From Bacillus_CJ salitolerans (lineage in GTDB: Bacteria; Bacillota; Bacilli; Bacillales; SA4), in assembly GCF_042680805.1 (NCBI RefSeq), contig NZ_JBHUEM010000009.1, forward strand, positions 62,001-126,000: a DNA stretch of 64,000 nt. The letters run 5' to 3'. How positions within the stretch are numbered: the first letter of the stretch is position 1; the number at the start of each line of letters is the position of its first letter. The notes below the pieces were generated by a model, which made no database searches, was not told the origin of the DNA, and saw nothing but the letters and a program-made list of their open reading frames with translations. Positions 9,208-18,130 of the stretch are shown here, in pieces. Made by a program: the position numbers and the translations under genes.

Positions 9208-9243
9208 GAAACCCTCGGTTTACGAATAGAGACCGAGGGTTTT
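9208..9243 (-). terminator. Terminator at the end of the recO operon
   Basis: AAACCCTCGGT and ACCGAGGGTTT form a strong GC-containing stem, with a T-run on each side, between recO and ccpN. Confidence 0.88.
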
Positions 9244-9263
9244 TAGCTATTTGTACTAGTGAA

Positions 9264-10010
9264 TCATAGTTTAAATTTCTCAAGTTGATTTAAAAATCGC
9301 TTTGATTTTAGTGATAATCCGGAATATTCGTCATAAAAATTTGAAATGACTGCTTTTAGTTCTCGTTTTGTTTCATCTTTAACTGTGATGTTTCCTAATC
9401 TTCTTATATCAAAAGCGTGAAACAATCTCAATAACCTCACCGTTGCAGGCGAAATCTGAAGATGATTCGGATCTTTACCTGCACATTTATGACATATAAA
9501 ACCGCCTTCTGAAATAGAGAATGAGAATTTGGCTTCAATTTCCTTACAGCTTATGCAGCTACTTAAGTGAGGATATAATCCGATAACCTGAAGCATCTTA
9601 ATCTCAAAAATCATAGTAACAATTTCAAAATCTAATCCTTCGTTTATATAATGTAAGGATTGATGTAATAATTCAAATAAGTATGGATTGGCTTTCCGAT
9701 CATCGACAGCTTTATCAGTGAGTTCCACAATGTATGATGCATAAGCTGTTAGGCTGATATCGCTTTTGATTTGTTTCATATTTGAGATACTTTCACCTTG
9801 TTGAAGAGTACCAAGGCCAGAGCTAGGAATATATACAAAATAACCGTAAGTAAATAATTGTGAGATTGCCGATAGCCTACTATTGGTTTTTTTTGCACCT
9901 CTTGCCATCACACCAATTTTACCTAACTCCCTAGTAAAGATGGTTAATATTTTGTTTGTTTCTCCGTAATCATTTGTCCTAATTATTATACCTTCTATTT
10001 TTTGAATCAA
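9264..10010 (-). CDS. recO: DNA repair protein RecO
   Basis: A 248-residue recombination mediator of the RecFOR pathway. An N-terminal OB fold (EGIIIRTNDYGETNKILTIF) is followed by a helical domain with a four-cysteine zinc site (CISCKEIE and CHKCAGKD). The TTG at 10010, five bases after AGGTG, fits the B. subtilis N-terminus and is preferred to an upstream TTG that lies before that site. It is last in the yqzL-recO end of the era operon. Confidence 0.95.
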   Translation of the reverse strand: MIQKIEGIIIRTNDYGETNKILTIFTRELGKIGVMARGAKKTNSRLSAISQLFTYGYFVYIPSSGLGTLQQGESISNMKQIKSDISLTAYASYIVELTDKAVDDRKANPYLFELLHQSLHYINEGLDFEIVTMIFEIKMLQVIGLYPHLSSCISCKEIEAKFSFSISEGGFICHKCAGKDPNHLQISPATVRLLRLFHAFDIRRLGNITVKDETKRELKAVISNFYDEYSGLSLKSKRFLNQLEKFKL

Positions 10011-10041
10011 ACTGTCACCTTCCAAAGCAACAGAGACAAGG

Positions 10042-10185
10042 TCAGGAGATTGGTGAATCTACTTCTGCTAGCTCCTCGTTAAAATCATCGGTTCTTGTTT
10101 CATTCTCCTTTTCAAGTTCCTTAAAAAGAAGGTACGTATCAATATTACCTGTCTCACTAAACACTTTCCAGGTAAAATGTAGCAT
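10042..10185 (-). CDS. yqzL: Small conserved protein YqzL
   Basis: A 47-residue reading frame opening MLHFTWKVFSETGNID and ending VDSPIS, preceded by a GGTGGGG ribosome binding site. It corresponds to B. subtilis YqzL, which lies at the same place between era and recO. No function is established for the family. Confidence 0.85.
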   Translation of the reverse strand: MLHFTWKVFSETGNIDTYLLFKELEKENETRTDDFNEELAEVDSPIS

Positions 10186-10338
10186 AAGAACCCCACCTTT
10201 CTGTTATTCAACTAGCAACTACTAAATCCAATTCCTTAAGACTTATCATGACCTTTCTGTACTTGTTTCATGTGAGATAAATATTGTTAATATTTTTTTT
10301 AGGAAAAGATGTATATCGAATAAAAACCTTAATAGAGA

Positions 10339-11247
10339 TTAGTATTCGTCTTCTCTAAAGCCATAATCACGTAATTGCGCCATCTTATTTCTCCAGTCTT
10401 TTTGCACCTTTACCCAAAGTTCCAAAAACACTTTCGAACCGAGCAAAGCTTCTATATCTTGCCTTGCTCTTTTCCCGATTTCTTTCATCATCGAACCTTG
10501 CTTCCCAATAATAATTCCTTTTTGTGAGGATCGTTCTACTATGACAGTTGCACTGATATAAACAGTGTTTCCATCATCGCGTCTTTCCATCGCATCCATT
10601 ACAACAGCTATAGAGTGTGGCACTTCTTCTCTTGTTAAGTGTAATACCTTCTCTCTTATCAATTCTGTCACAATAAATCTTTCTGGGTGATCTGTCACTT
10701 GATTTTCAGGGTAATATTGTGGTCCTTCTGGTAAATATTTTTTAATAAGCCCTATCAATGTCTCAATATTGTTACCTTGGAGGGCCGAGATGGGAACAAT
10801 TTCTGCAAAGTCATGTTTGAGTTTATACTCTTCTATAATAGCTAACAACTGATCAGGGTGAACTTGATCAATTTTGTTTAATGTTAAAAATACTGGAGTA
10901 TTAGTATGTTTTAATTTTTCAATAATGAATTCATCACCGCGACCAAAGCCTTCCTCCACATTAACCATGAATAGTACAATATCTACTTCTTTTAACGTAT
11001 TTTGGGCAACCTTCATCATAAAGTCACCTAGCTTATGTTTTGGTTTATGAATACCTGGTGTATCTATAAAAATGATTTGTGCCTCATTTTCAGTGTAAAC
11101 ACCTTGAATTTTATTCCTTGTCGTCTGTGGCTTATCACTCATTATCGCTATCTTTTGACCAACTACTTTATTTAAGAAAGTAGACTTACCTACATTTGGG
11201 CGACCAATGATTGATACAAAGCCAGATCTATACTCTTCCTTTGTCAT
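10339..11247 (-). CDS. era: GTPase Era, 16S rRNA maturation
   Basis: A 302-residue essential GTPase with G1 GRPNVGKS, G3 DTPG and G4 NKID, and a C-terminal KH domain containing GIIIGKQGSMMKEIG that binds the 3' end of 16S rRNA. The ATG at 11247 (MTKEEYRSGFVSIIGRPN) is taken as the start, with GGAGG nine bases ahead; it overlaps the end of cdd by about 20 bases. The gene functions in 30S assembly, like its neighbours ybeY and recO's operon partners. Confidence 0.97.
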   Translation of the reverse strand: MTKEEYRSGFVSIIGRPNVGKSTFLNKVVGQKIAIMSDKPQTTRNKIQGVYTENEAQIIFIDTPGIHKPKHKLGDFMMKVAQNTLKEVDIVLFMVNVEEGFGRGDEFIIEKLKHTNTPVFLTLNKIDQVHPDQLLAIIEEYKLKHDFAEIVPISALQGNNIETLIGLIKKYLPEGPQYYPENQVTDHPERFIVTELIREKVLHLTREEVPHSIAVVMDAMERRDDGNTVYISATVIVERSSQKGIIIGKQGSMMKEIGKRARQDIEALLGSKVFLELWVKVQKDWRNKMAQLRDYGFREDEY

Positions 11248-11641
11248 CTTCCATATCCTCCGCTGAAAATGCTCCTGGTAGTAATTCTGCGACAGTAATT
11301 TCTTGCACATCTCCCTTTAGATTTGTCAAGTATACCTTCGTATCTTTAGAACACAGCTCTGAAATCACTTGCCTACAAGCCCCACATGGCGGAACTGGTC
11401 GATCGGTATCTGCTACTACTGCTATAGCTTCAAAATCCTTATCACCTTCTGAAATCGCTTTGAATAAGGCAGTTCTCTCTGCACAGTTCGTCATGCTATA
11501 TGCTGCATTTTCTATATTACAACCTTTGTACACTGTTCCATCCTTAGTTAGGAGTGCAGCACCCACTTTAAATTTTGAGTAAGGGACATACGCTCTTTCT
11601 CTTGCTTCTTTTGCTTCAACAATTAGTTTGTCAATGTTCAC
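11228..11641 (-). CDS. cdd: Cytidine deaminase
   Basis: A 137-residue tetrameric-type zinc enzyme converting (deoxy)cytidine to (deoxy)uridine. The active site is visible as CAERTALF and PPCGACRQ, which supply the three zinc-binding cysteines and the catalytic glutamate. Its 3' end overlaps era, and dgkA lies upstream, as in B. subtilis. Pyrimidine deoxynucleoside salvage ultimately feeds deoxyribose phosphate to the deoC enzymes elsewhere in this window. Confidence 0.95.
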   Translation of the reverse strand: MNIDKLIVEAKEARERAYVPYSKFKVGAALLTKDGTVYKGCNIENAAYSMTNCAERTALFKAISEGDKDFEAIAVVADTDRPVPPCGACRQVISELCSKDTKVYLTNLKGDVQEITVAELLPGAFSAEDMEDDKGRV

Positions 11642-11711
11642 ACTTATACTTCCTTTCAGTCATCGCTTGGCGACTATCTATATTTTACCTTATTTTCCTT
11701 AACTTTTCACG

Positions 11712-12098
11712 TTAAATAGTTAGAAAATTTAAAATATTAATCCATATTTTTTGGCCTATAATGATGATGCCAATCAGAACTGACACAATCGCAAAGACAA
11801 AAACAGCTCCTGCCGCTAAATCCTTAGCTTGCTTAGCTAATGGATGATACTCGTTTGTCACTAAATTGACAGCGCGTTCTATCGCAGAATTTAGTAATTC
11901 TAATGATAGCATGCCACCTATTAACATAATAATTAGACTCCATTCCCACCTTTCAAGATCAAGGAACCATGCAAGAGCCAATGTAAGAACAGCTACAACT
12001 GTATGGATTCTAATATTTTTTTCTGTTTTATAGGCATGAATCACTCCTTCAATGGCAAAGCGAAAGCTGTTTTTAAGACGTGTGAATTCTCGCCTCAT
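11712..12098 (-). CDS. dgkA: Undecaprenol kinase (DgkA family)
   Basis: A 128-residue integral membrane kinase with three transmembrane segments and the family motif ELLNSAIERAVNLV, containing the catalytic glutamates. In Bacillus the enzyme phosphorylates undecaprenol rather than diacylglycerol. Its start overlaps the ybeY stop by one base, showing coupling. Confidence 0.92.
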   Translation of the reverse strand: MRREFTRLKNSFRFAIEGVIHAYKTEKNIRIHTVVAVLTLALAWFLDLERWEWSLIIMLIGGMLSLELLNSAIERAVNLVTNEYHPLAKQAKDLAAGAVFVFAIVSVLIGIIIIGQKIWINILNFLTI

Positions 12099-12568
12099 TA
12101 CCTTGTTAGTCCGTATTCGTTTAATATTTGCGTTTGTAAGGAAAACATAACCTTCTCATCTTCTTCATTCACATGATCATAACCTAATAAATGTAGAAAC
12201 CCATGGACAGCTAAAAAACCTAGTTCTCTCATAAATGAATGTCCATATTCATCTGCTTGCTCTATAGCCTTTTGAGTTGATATAATAATATCCCCTAAAT
12301 GCCTTGGTTGATTCGCACCAACAATAACGGTTTCTCCCACACCAAGCTCCTCAAGTGCAAATGAAATAACGTCTGTTGGTTGATCCTTATCACGATACTC
12401 CCTGTTTATTTCTTGTATACGTTCATTATCCACAAATGTGACAGATAGTTCTGTTCCATCATCTATCTCTTTCATATTTGCTGCAAAGTTTAAGATGCTC
12501 TCAACCTCAGAAATAATCGATTGTTCTAGCTCTTCTGTCTCATCTAAAAAGTCAATCAATAGTTTCAT
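12098..12568 (-). CDS. ybeY: Endoribonuclease YbeY, rRNA maturation
   Basis: A 156-residue metalloprotein with the zinc motif HGFLHLLGYDH near residues 121-131 and the conserved RDKDQPTDVISF. It acts in 16S rRNA 3'-end maturation and 70S quality control. Its start overlaps the pgpH stop by four bases, and era follows three genes later, a typical ribosome-assembly cluster. Confidence 0.95.
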   Translation of the reverse strand: MKLLIDFLDETEELEQSIISEVESILNFAANMKEIDDGTELSVTFVDNERIQEINREYRDKDQPTDVISFALEELGVGETVIVGANQPRHLGDIIISTQKAIEQADEYGHSFMRELGFLAVHGFLHLLGYDHVNEEDEKVMFSLQTQILNEYGLTR

Positions 12569-14760
12569 GCTTCTTTCACCTTCTGCTTCGTCATTTCTGG
12601 ATACTCAATTCGCGAATGAAAAATCCCCTGCATCGTTTCACAAAAAGATTTTGAAATAATATCTAGTTCTTTCATTGTTATATCACACTCATCCAACTGG
12701 CCATCTTGAAGTCGGTCATTAATGATATTTTTCACGATTGACTCAATTTTTTGTGGAGAAGGATTAGTCATAGAGCGAACAGCTGCTTCCACACTATCAG
12801 CAATTCCAATAATAGCCGTCTCCTTTGTTTGTGCTTTAGGACCAGGGTATCTAAATTCTGATTCATCAATTTCATTATCATTATTTTCGCTTGCTTTATG
12901 AAAAAAATACTTCAGAAGAGTCGTACCATGATGCTGTTCAGCAATATCAACAATTTCCCTTGGGATTTTATATTGTCTGAGCATTTCAGCACCGTCTGTT
13001 GCATGTGAAATTATAATCGTTTTACTCAGCTGTGGTGAAATCTTATCATGTGGATTATCTCTGTTCATCTGATTTTCAATAAAAAACTGTGGACGCCTCG
13101 TTTTTCCAATATCATGATAATAGGCTCCTACTCTCGCAAGAAGACCATTTGCTCCTATTGCTTCACAAGCTGCATCAGATAGATTAGCGACCATAACACT
13201 ATGATGATAGGTTCCAGGGGTTTCTGTTAGTATTTTACGAAGTAAAGGATGGTTTGGATTGGACAATTCAATTAGCCTCATCGTTGATAAGATTCCAAAT
13301 CCTGCCTCGAAGAATGGCATTAACCCAATTGCCAATACAGCTGACACTATACCCGACAAGAGTGCCATTATAAAAAATGGTGTACTATCTAAAGAAAGAA
13401 TATTTCCATTTTTTAGCAGAATGATTGCCAAGACTAACACAACATTAATCATACCTACAAGTGTTCCTGCTTGTAAAATTTTCGAACGTTGATTATGTTT
13501 CCCGAGAAATAATACACCACTTATACAGCCAATCAGAAAGTAAATTCCAATTGCAAAATTAAATGTGCTAGAAATTCCTCCATTAAAAATAATACTCCCG
13601 CACACTGCGAGAATCATACTTGCAAGAATGGCGAGTCTTTCATTTATTAATAACTTTATTAAGATAGCCCCCATTGCAACCGGTACTACGTATCCTATTT
13701 CGGAATAGTTCATCTTTTGAAATAAACTAATAATCTTCATTAAGACAATCGTGATTGAACATGTTAATACATATATCATTAAATACCGAACATCTTGGCT
13801 CTTGTCATCCCTAAAGTAAAAGTAAACTGCACTTAGTAAGAGTAATATAAACAAGGATAGTCCTATAAATGGTGAGTTCGTATCTTTATTTGCTAATAGC
13901 CCTGCCAAGTCAAGCTTTCGATAGGCTTCACTATTAATTACATCCCCTTCTTTAACGATAATCTCACCTTGCAAAATATACACAGGTTCAACCGCATCCA
14001 TCGCAGCTTGTTTCTTTGCCTCAGTTGCTTCCTTATCAAACACAACATTTGGAATAATGGCATTTTTACAGATTTCAATTGTTGCCTTTTTAACTGGGTC
14101 ATTAACATTCATGAACCTCAGTTCAGTATCAACATTTTCACGTGCGGCTTCTATTTCTTTAATCTCCACTCTATTCGACATAATAGTGTTTACGGCGGTA
14201 ACTGCATGATCCCTAGCAACGATGCGTTGTTCAGGTGTTGCATTAAACAATGCCTCTAGAGTGGCCCTTGAGAGATCTTGATGAATTTTCACTTCATCAG
14301 GTAACTTCTCATTTAATAAAGCCATTTTTTCTGAGAAGCTCGCTTGAGGAATCACCTGTCCTTGAGCTTCGGTTGACGATTCTTCTGTATTATCGGAATC
14401 GTCCTCTGCTATTGCTTGCTCTTGTAATTTTATGTCAACTTCATTAAATGCCTTGAATAAAGCATCAATTAAATCTACTTGGTTTTGAGCATAATCCTTT
14501 TTTAATGAATACGTATCCTTTACTTGCTCCACGGCATCTCTTCTTTTTTCCTCGGTTTGGAAAGGGTCGGCTATGGTCCCTGGAGAAACAATTGTTTTCT
14601 CAGCATTCGCATATAGCTTTAACTCTAATTTTTCAGGACGAATATTGCTATACATTGCAAAGAACAGTACAAAAGCAAATACAAGATACAATCCCGTCTT
14701 TAAAAAGTGTTCATTCTTAAATGCTTTGATAAAGTTAAGAATGTTCTTCCAAGCTGCCAA
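12565..14760 (-). CDS. pgpH: Cyclic-di-AMP phosphodiesterase PgpH (7TM-HD)
   Basis: A 731-residue membrane enzyme. A signal-anchor at residues 16-36 is followed by a long extracytoplasmic 7TMR-HDED domain (about 40-285), seven membrane helices (about 290-480) and a cytoplasmic HD domain with HHSVMVANLSDAA, YYHDIGK and EQHHGTTL. It degrades c-di-AMP to pApA. The start is TTG at 14760 after GGGAGGGA. It is the YqfF protein of B. subtilis and sits, as there, between phoH and ybeY. Confidence 0.95.
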   Translation of the reverse strand: MAAWKNILNFIKAFKNEHFLKTGLYLVFAFVLFFAMYSNIRPEKLELKLYANAEKTIVSPGTIADPFQTEEKRRDAVEQVKDTYSLKKDYAQNQVDLIDALFKAFNEVDIKLQEQAIAEDDSDNTEESSTEAQGQVIPQASFSEKMALLNEKLPDEVKIHQDLSRATLEALFNATPEQRIVARDHAVTAVNTIMSNRVEIKEIEAARENVDTELRFMNVNDPVKKATIEICKNAIIPNVVFDKEATEAKKQAAMDAVEPVYILQGEIIVKEGDVINSEAYRKLDLAGLLANKDTNSPFIGLSLFILLLLSAVYFYFRDDKSQDVRYLMIYVLTCSITIVLMKIISLFQKMNYSEIGYVVPVAMGAILIKLLINERLAILASMILAVCGSIIFNGGISSTFNFAIGIYFLIGCISGVLFLGKHNQRSKILQAGTLVGMINVVLVLAIILLKNGNILSLDSTPFFIMALLSGIVSAVLAIGLMPFFEAGFGILSTMRLIELSNPNHPLLRKILTETPGTYHHSVMVANLSDAACEAIGANGLLARVGAYYHDIGKTRRPQFFIENQMNRDNPHDKISPQLSKTIIISHATDGAEMLRQYKIPREIVDIAEQHHGTTLLKYFFHKASENNDNEIDESEFRYPGPKAQTKETAIIGIADSVEAAVRSMTNPSPQKIESIVKNIINDRLQDGQLDECDITMKELDIISKSFCETMQGIFHSRIEYPEMTKQKVKEA

Positions 14761-14917
14761 GGAAATCCCTCCCTAATACCATTACAAAACGAATAAATGC
14801 TAAGTAGTCAACTAGCGTATCCTCTAGGTATAATGTTAGTACAAGCATAACATGGATTGTTAGAAGTTCATAACAATTTCCTACAATGAGGTTTTTTACA
14901 ATATTATACCTTAAACA

Positions 14918-14951
14918 AGAAGAAAAAAGGCACCTTTTGGATGCCTTTTCT
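14918..14951 (-). terminator. Terminator after phoH
   Basis: AAAAGGCA pairs with TGCCTTTT on the minus strand and is followed by T-rich sequence. The stem overlaps the phoH stop codon, so the yqfC-yqfD-phoH transcript can end before pgpH. Confidence 0.8.
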
Positions 14952-15913
14952 TAATTGTCTGATTCCTCATATGCTTGAATGATTTTTTGAACAAGTGGGT
15001 GACGAACAACATCTGATTGCTCTAGATATACAAATGAAATCCCACTTACATGATTCAATATTCGATCAGCAATCACTAATCCGGAAGTGTTGCCTTTCGG
15101 TAAGTCAACCTGAGTCATATCCCCAGTAATCACCATTTTCGAACCAAACCCGAGCCTGGTTAGAAACATTTTCATTTGTGCCATTGTAGTATTTTGCGCC
15201 TCGTCTAATATAACAAAGGCATCATCAAGCGTTCTCCCTCTCATATAAGCTAGCGGAGCAATCTCGATCGTACCACGTTCTATCATACGTAGTGTATGCT
15301 CTTGACCGAGGACATCATGAAGAGCATCGTATAATGGTCTTAAGTAAGGATCAACCTTTTCCTTAAGATCACCAGGTAAAAAGCCTAAACTTTCTCCAGC
15401 CTCGACAGCTGGTCTTGTTAAAATGATTTTCTTCACATGGCCATTTTTTAAAGCAGTAACAGCCATTACAACTGCTAGATATGTTTTTCCCGTGCCCGCT
15501 GGACCGATACCAAATACAAGATCATTTCGTTTAATCGCGTTAATATATTGTCTTTGTCCTAATGTTTTAATTCTAATTGATTTTCCTTTTGCATTTTTTG
15601 CAATTTCATCTTCGTATAGTTCAAGAAATTGTTTCATTTTTCCTGATGTAGCTAATTGAACTGCATATACTACATCTCGTTCTGAAATGGTAATTCCTTT
15701 TCGAATAACCTCAAGTAAACCTTGTAGCACCTCTTCTACAATCTTAACCTTATCAGAGTCAGAAGAAACGAGTACCGATTCTCCTCTAGTCACGATAGAA
15801 ACATCTAGGAGCTCTTCAAGTCTCTTTAAATGTGCATCTTGATTACCAAATAAAGCTACCGCTTCATTCGTGTTCTCTACTTGTTGGTTGATCATTACAA
15901 ATTCTTCTGGCAT
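14951..15913 (-). CDS. phoH: PhoH-like ATPase
   Basis: A 320-residue protein with a KH-like N-terminal region and a PhoH P-loop ATPase domain: Walker A GPAGTGKTYL (about residues 137-146) and Walker B VILDEAQNT. The family is thought to act on RNA, often with YbeY, whose gene lies just downstream. The first ATG follows GGAGA at seven bases. Length is normal. Confidence 0.92.
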   Translation of the reverse strand: MPEEFVMINQQVENTNEAVALFGNQDAHLKRLEELLDVSIVTRGESVLVSSDSDKVKIVEEVLQGLLEVIRKGITISERDVVYAVQLATSGKMKQFLELYEDEIAKNAKGKSIRIKTLGQRQYINAIKRNDLVFGIGPAGTGKTYLAVVMAVTALKNGHVKKIILTRPAVEAGESLGFLPGDLKEKVDPYLRPLYDALHDVLGQEHTLRMIERGTIEIAPLAYMRGRTLDDAFVILDEAQNTTMAQMKMFLTRLGFGSKMVITGDMTQVDLPKGNTSGLVIADRILNHVSGISFVYLEQSDVVRHPLVQKIIQAYEESDN

Positions 15914-15915
15914 TC

Positions 15916-17103
15916 TTAGTCTCCTTGGATAATTGGTTGTCCGACTGATATTTCTTCTAAAACTTGGTAGTGAATACTTAAGTTTACTTTACCATTGTTA
16001 ATGGATTGGCGCAAAACTTTTTCGCCTTTAATCATAGCATGTTCATCTAACCTCTGTTTTATTTCTTTTCGGCCATTCGCCATGGCAGTTTTGATTGCTT
16101 CTTCTTCTGAATACACTCTTTCAACCTGTTCACTCTCTAAAACCACTTTCTTTTTATACCCTATCGGCACGTCCCACTTTAAAAATCGAAAGGATTTATA
16201 TTCTAGATCTGTTTGATATTCTGAAAATTTATGCTTCCCAAAGCCCCAAACTGGTAGATCAAAGTGGAAAAATCTAATATAATGAGTCGTTTTTGATGAG
16301 CCGGTCAACACACGAAAGGTCGTTTTTAAGGGTACTGAAACATGAGCTTCATACCACGTTTCCCCCATTATTTCCCCCCTAGCGCTTACGACCTTTGTTT
16401 GACCTTCCTTTCCAATAAATCCAGAAACAAGCAAATCTCCTTCTTTTACATAGTCATTGATAGCTACTAGCGGCTGACCTTCTTCAACAAACATATTCGT
16501 TATAATTGCCTTCTTTTTCGCTACTAAATGCCTTGGACTGAAATACTCTGTTTCCTTTGGTTGATTTTTTTCAACAACCTGGAAGTGATAGGTCGTCCCA
16601 TTTAATTCCACACCAACCCACGTAATATTTTGTATCTTTTCAGATAAATGCTTTTGTACCGACTCCACGTCCTCTACCAAAAATTGAAATGTTCCCGCCT
16701 TAATCCCCATTGCTTGAAGTTCTTTTCGAATTATATGCTCTGTTTCTGGCTTGGCCCCTTCTATTTCTATTCCCCAAACCATATTTGATAAGATAAAAAG
16801 AATAAAAATACAAAAGACTGTCCCAATCATAAAACCACTGTTATAGAATGCTCTTCTAATTAAAAACGGAACTCCCCCGCCTTTTAAAAACTTTAGTTTA
16901 CAATCATTTTTTCGAACAATTCTTCTTAACTTATGTACATCTGATAGGTGGAGGGAGCATGTTACAGAAGAATCCTTTTGCTTATTGACCTCCCAAATCA
17001 TAATATTCTGACGAACGCATTCATTAATGAACCTTTCAATTCCCTTGCCATATATTTTTATTTTTACATGCCCTGAGAAAAAGTTTGTCCATTGATTCTT
17101 CAT
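15916..17103 (-). CDS. yqfD: Sporulation protein YqfD
   Basis: A 395-residue single-pass membrane protein. An N-terminal cytoplasmic part of about 90 residues ends in RAFYNSGF before a membrane helix (about 92-112) with the characteristic MVWGIEIEG just outside. A long extracytoplasmic domain with the repeated 'VVEKN...' type beta segments follows. In B. subtilis yqfD belongs to the mother-cell SigE regulon. It is paired with yqfC as in other spore formers. Confidence 0.92.
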   Translation of the reverse strand: MKNQWTNFFSGHVKIKIYGKGIERFINECVRQNIMIWEVNKQKDSSVTCSLHLSDVHKLRRIVRKNDCKLKFLKGGGVPFLIRRAFYNSGFMIGTVFCIFILFILSNMVWGIEIEGAKPETEHIIRKELQAMGIKAGTFQFLVEDVESVQKHLSEKIQNITWVGVELNGTTYHFQVVEKNQPKETEYFSPRHLVAKKKAIITNMFVEEGQPLVAINDYVKEGDLLVSGFIGKEGQTKVVSARGEIMGETWYEAHVSVPLKTTFRVLTGSSKTTHYIRFFHFDLPVWGFGKHKFSEYQTDLEYKSFRFLKWDVPIGYKKKVVLESEQVERVYSEEEAIKTAMANGRKEIKQRLDEHAMIKGEKVLRQSINNGKVNLSIHYQVLEEISVGQPIIQGD

Positions 17104-17125
17104 ACAAAAAACTCCCTCCTAAAGA

Positions 17126-17410
17126 TTAAACCTTATCTAAATATATAACTTGGTCTATTTTCCCTTCTAACAAAATTTCTTCTGGAAGTATTGTTTTGAT
17201 GACAAAGGAACTACCCTTAACGAGAAGCTGTCCTTGTTTAAGTAGTAAACGAATTTCTTGATCTGTAAAAGATAATAAACCCCTATGATTTTCTATATAG
17301 ATATGTATTTGGCCAATCATCGTAATTCTTGGTAAGTCCATTGTTACATCAGCAGGTAAATCTAATTGGTTTGTCATCCACCGCTTCATCTTATGTCGCC
17401 ATTTCATCAT
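17126..17410 (-). CDS. yqfC: Sporulation protein YqfC
   Basis: A 94-residue protein of the YqfC/YabP family, recognisable by LDLPADVTMDLPRITMIG near residues 17-34 and the following IENHRGLLSFTDQEIRL. A CATAAATA sequence with an upstream ATACA about 16 bases away lies before the start and could be a SigE-type promoter, though this is only a resemblance. It is the first gene of yqfC-yqfD-phoH. Confidence 0.9.
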   Translation of the reverse strand: MMKWRHKMKRWMTNQLDLPADVTMDLPRITMIGQIHIYIENHRGLLSFTDQEIRLLLKQGQLLVKGSSFVIKTILPEEILLEGKIDQVIYLDKV

Positions 17411-17606
17411 AGAAAGGACCCCCCTTCTATTTCATATTTATGTTTTAGCTTTCATGTGTATCACAGTTTTTTCTAGGAACCTTACTTTTTAGTTGTAGTT
17501 TGTTTGTTATTAAAAAAACGTACCTAGCGAAATGTCTATAGCCCCGAACGATTCCTCGTTTTTTATGAGGCGGTCATTGATAAAACGTCGAATGAAAATA
17601 TCCTTA

Positions 17607-17660
17607 ATATTACAAATAAAAAAACTGCCGATTAATCGACAGTTTTTTTATTTGTAATAT
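17607..17660. terminator. Long palindromic bidirectional terminator
   Basis: Two perfect 21-base arms (17607-17627 and 17640-17660) surround a 12-base centre that is itself nearly palindromic. Each arm contains a run of A or T, so it can terminate in both directions. The right arm forms the last codons of the gene ending at 17632. Confidence 0.85.
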
Positions 17661-18099
17661 AAGATGATTTATGCGGTTTTAGTGCTCTAGGAGGACCTAA
17701 TACCTCAGCCATTATAATGCCTTCCATCAACTTTTCTTTCGTTAGACGGTTAAGAGCTATTTTAGATTTTGGAGTAATTGTTGAATTGACTTTTTTCTTT
17801 TGTTTCCGTCTTTCCTTCAAATTACTTGAGTGAGGATCATAGGCATTTGGTTCATACTTATTGATAGCCTCTACTTTTTCTATTATTTCTAGATTGTCTT
17901 TATATTGGATTTTCTCTTTACGAACAGGCACTTGACGAGTCTCTCTTTGTTGTTGCTCGAAATGCTTTGGATGCATCGGGTCTATCTTCGGTGAAACCGT
18001 TGGCTTGTTTTGTTGTCTATTCTTGTTCTCTTGAAAAGAATTAAAAACTTTAACAATGATCCCAATTACAACAATTAAAGTAACTAAATTAAATTCCAT
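17632..18099 (-). CDS. Uncharacterised floA-linked membrane-anchored protein (YqfB position)
   Basis: A 155-residue protein with one N-terminal membrane anchor (about residues 4-20), a polar, charged cytoplasmic region rich in K, E and Q, and a conserved-looking C-terminal tail EGIIMAEVLGPPRALKPH. Such an 'EvLGPPRA' tail recurs in Bacillota proteins of unknown role. It lies 31 bases downstream of floA and probably shares the nfeD-floA transcript, suggesting a role at flotillin microdomains; this is inference from context. B. subtilis has yqfB at this place, but I cannot confirm homology. Confidence 0.65.
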   Translation of the reverse strand: MEFNLVTLIVVIGIIVKVFNSFQENKNRQQNKPTVSPKIDPMHPKHFEQQQRETRQVPVRKEKIQYKDNLEIIEKVEAINKYEPNAYDPHSSNLKERRKQKKKVNSTITPKSKIALNRLTKEKLMEGIIMAEVLGPPRALKPHKSSYITNKKTVD

Positions 18100-18130
18100 A
18101 TAGGATTCCCTCCTTTATTTCGGGGAATTC

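Noticed and set aside
9115..9263. Possible T-box remnant between ccpN and recO
   Set aside because: Only a simple bidirectional terminator is present; no T-box sequence or specifier stem was found.
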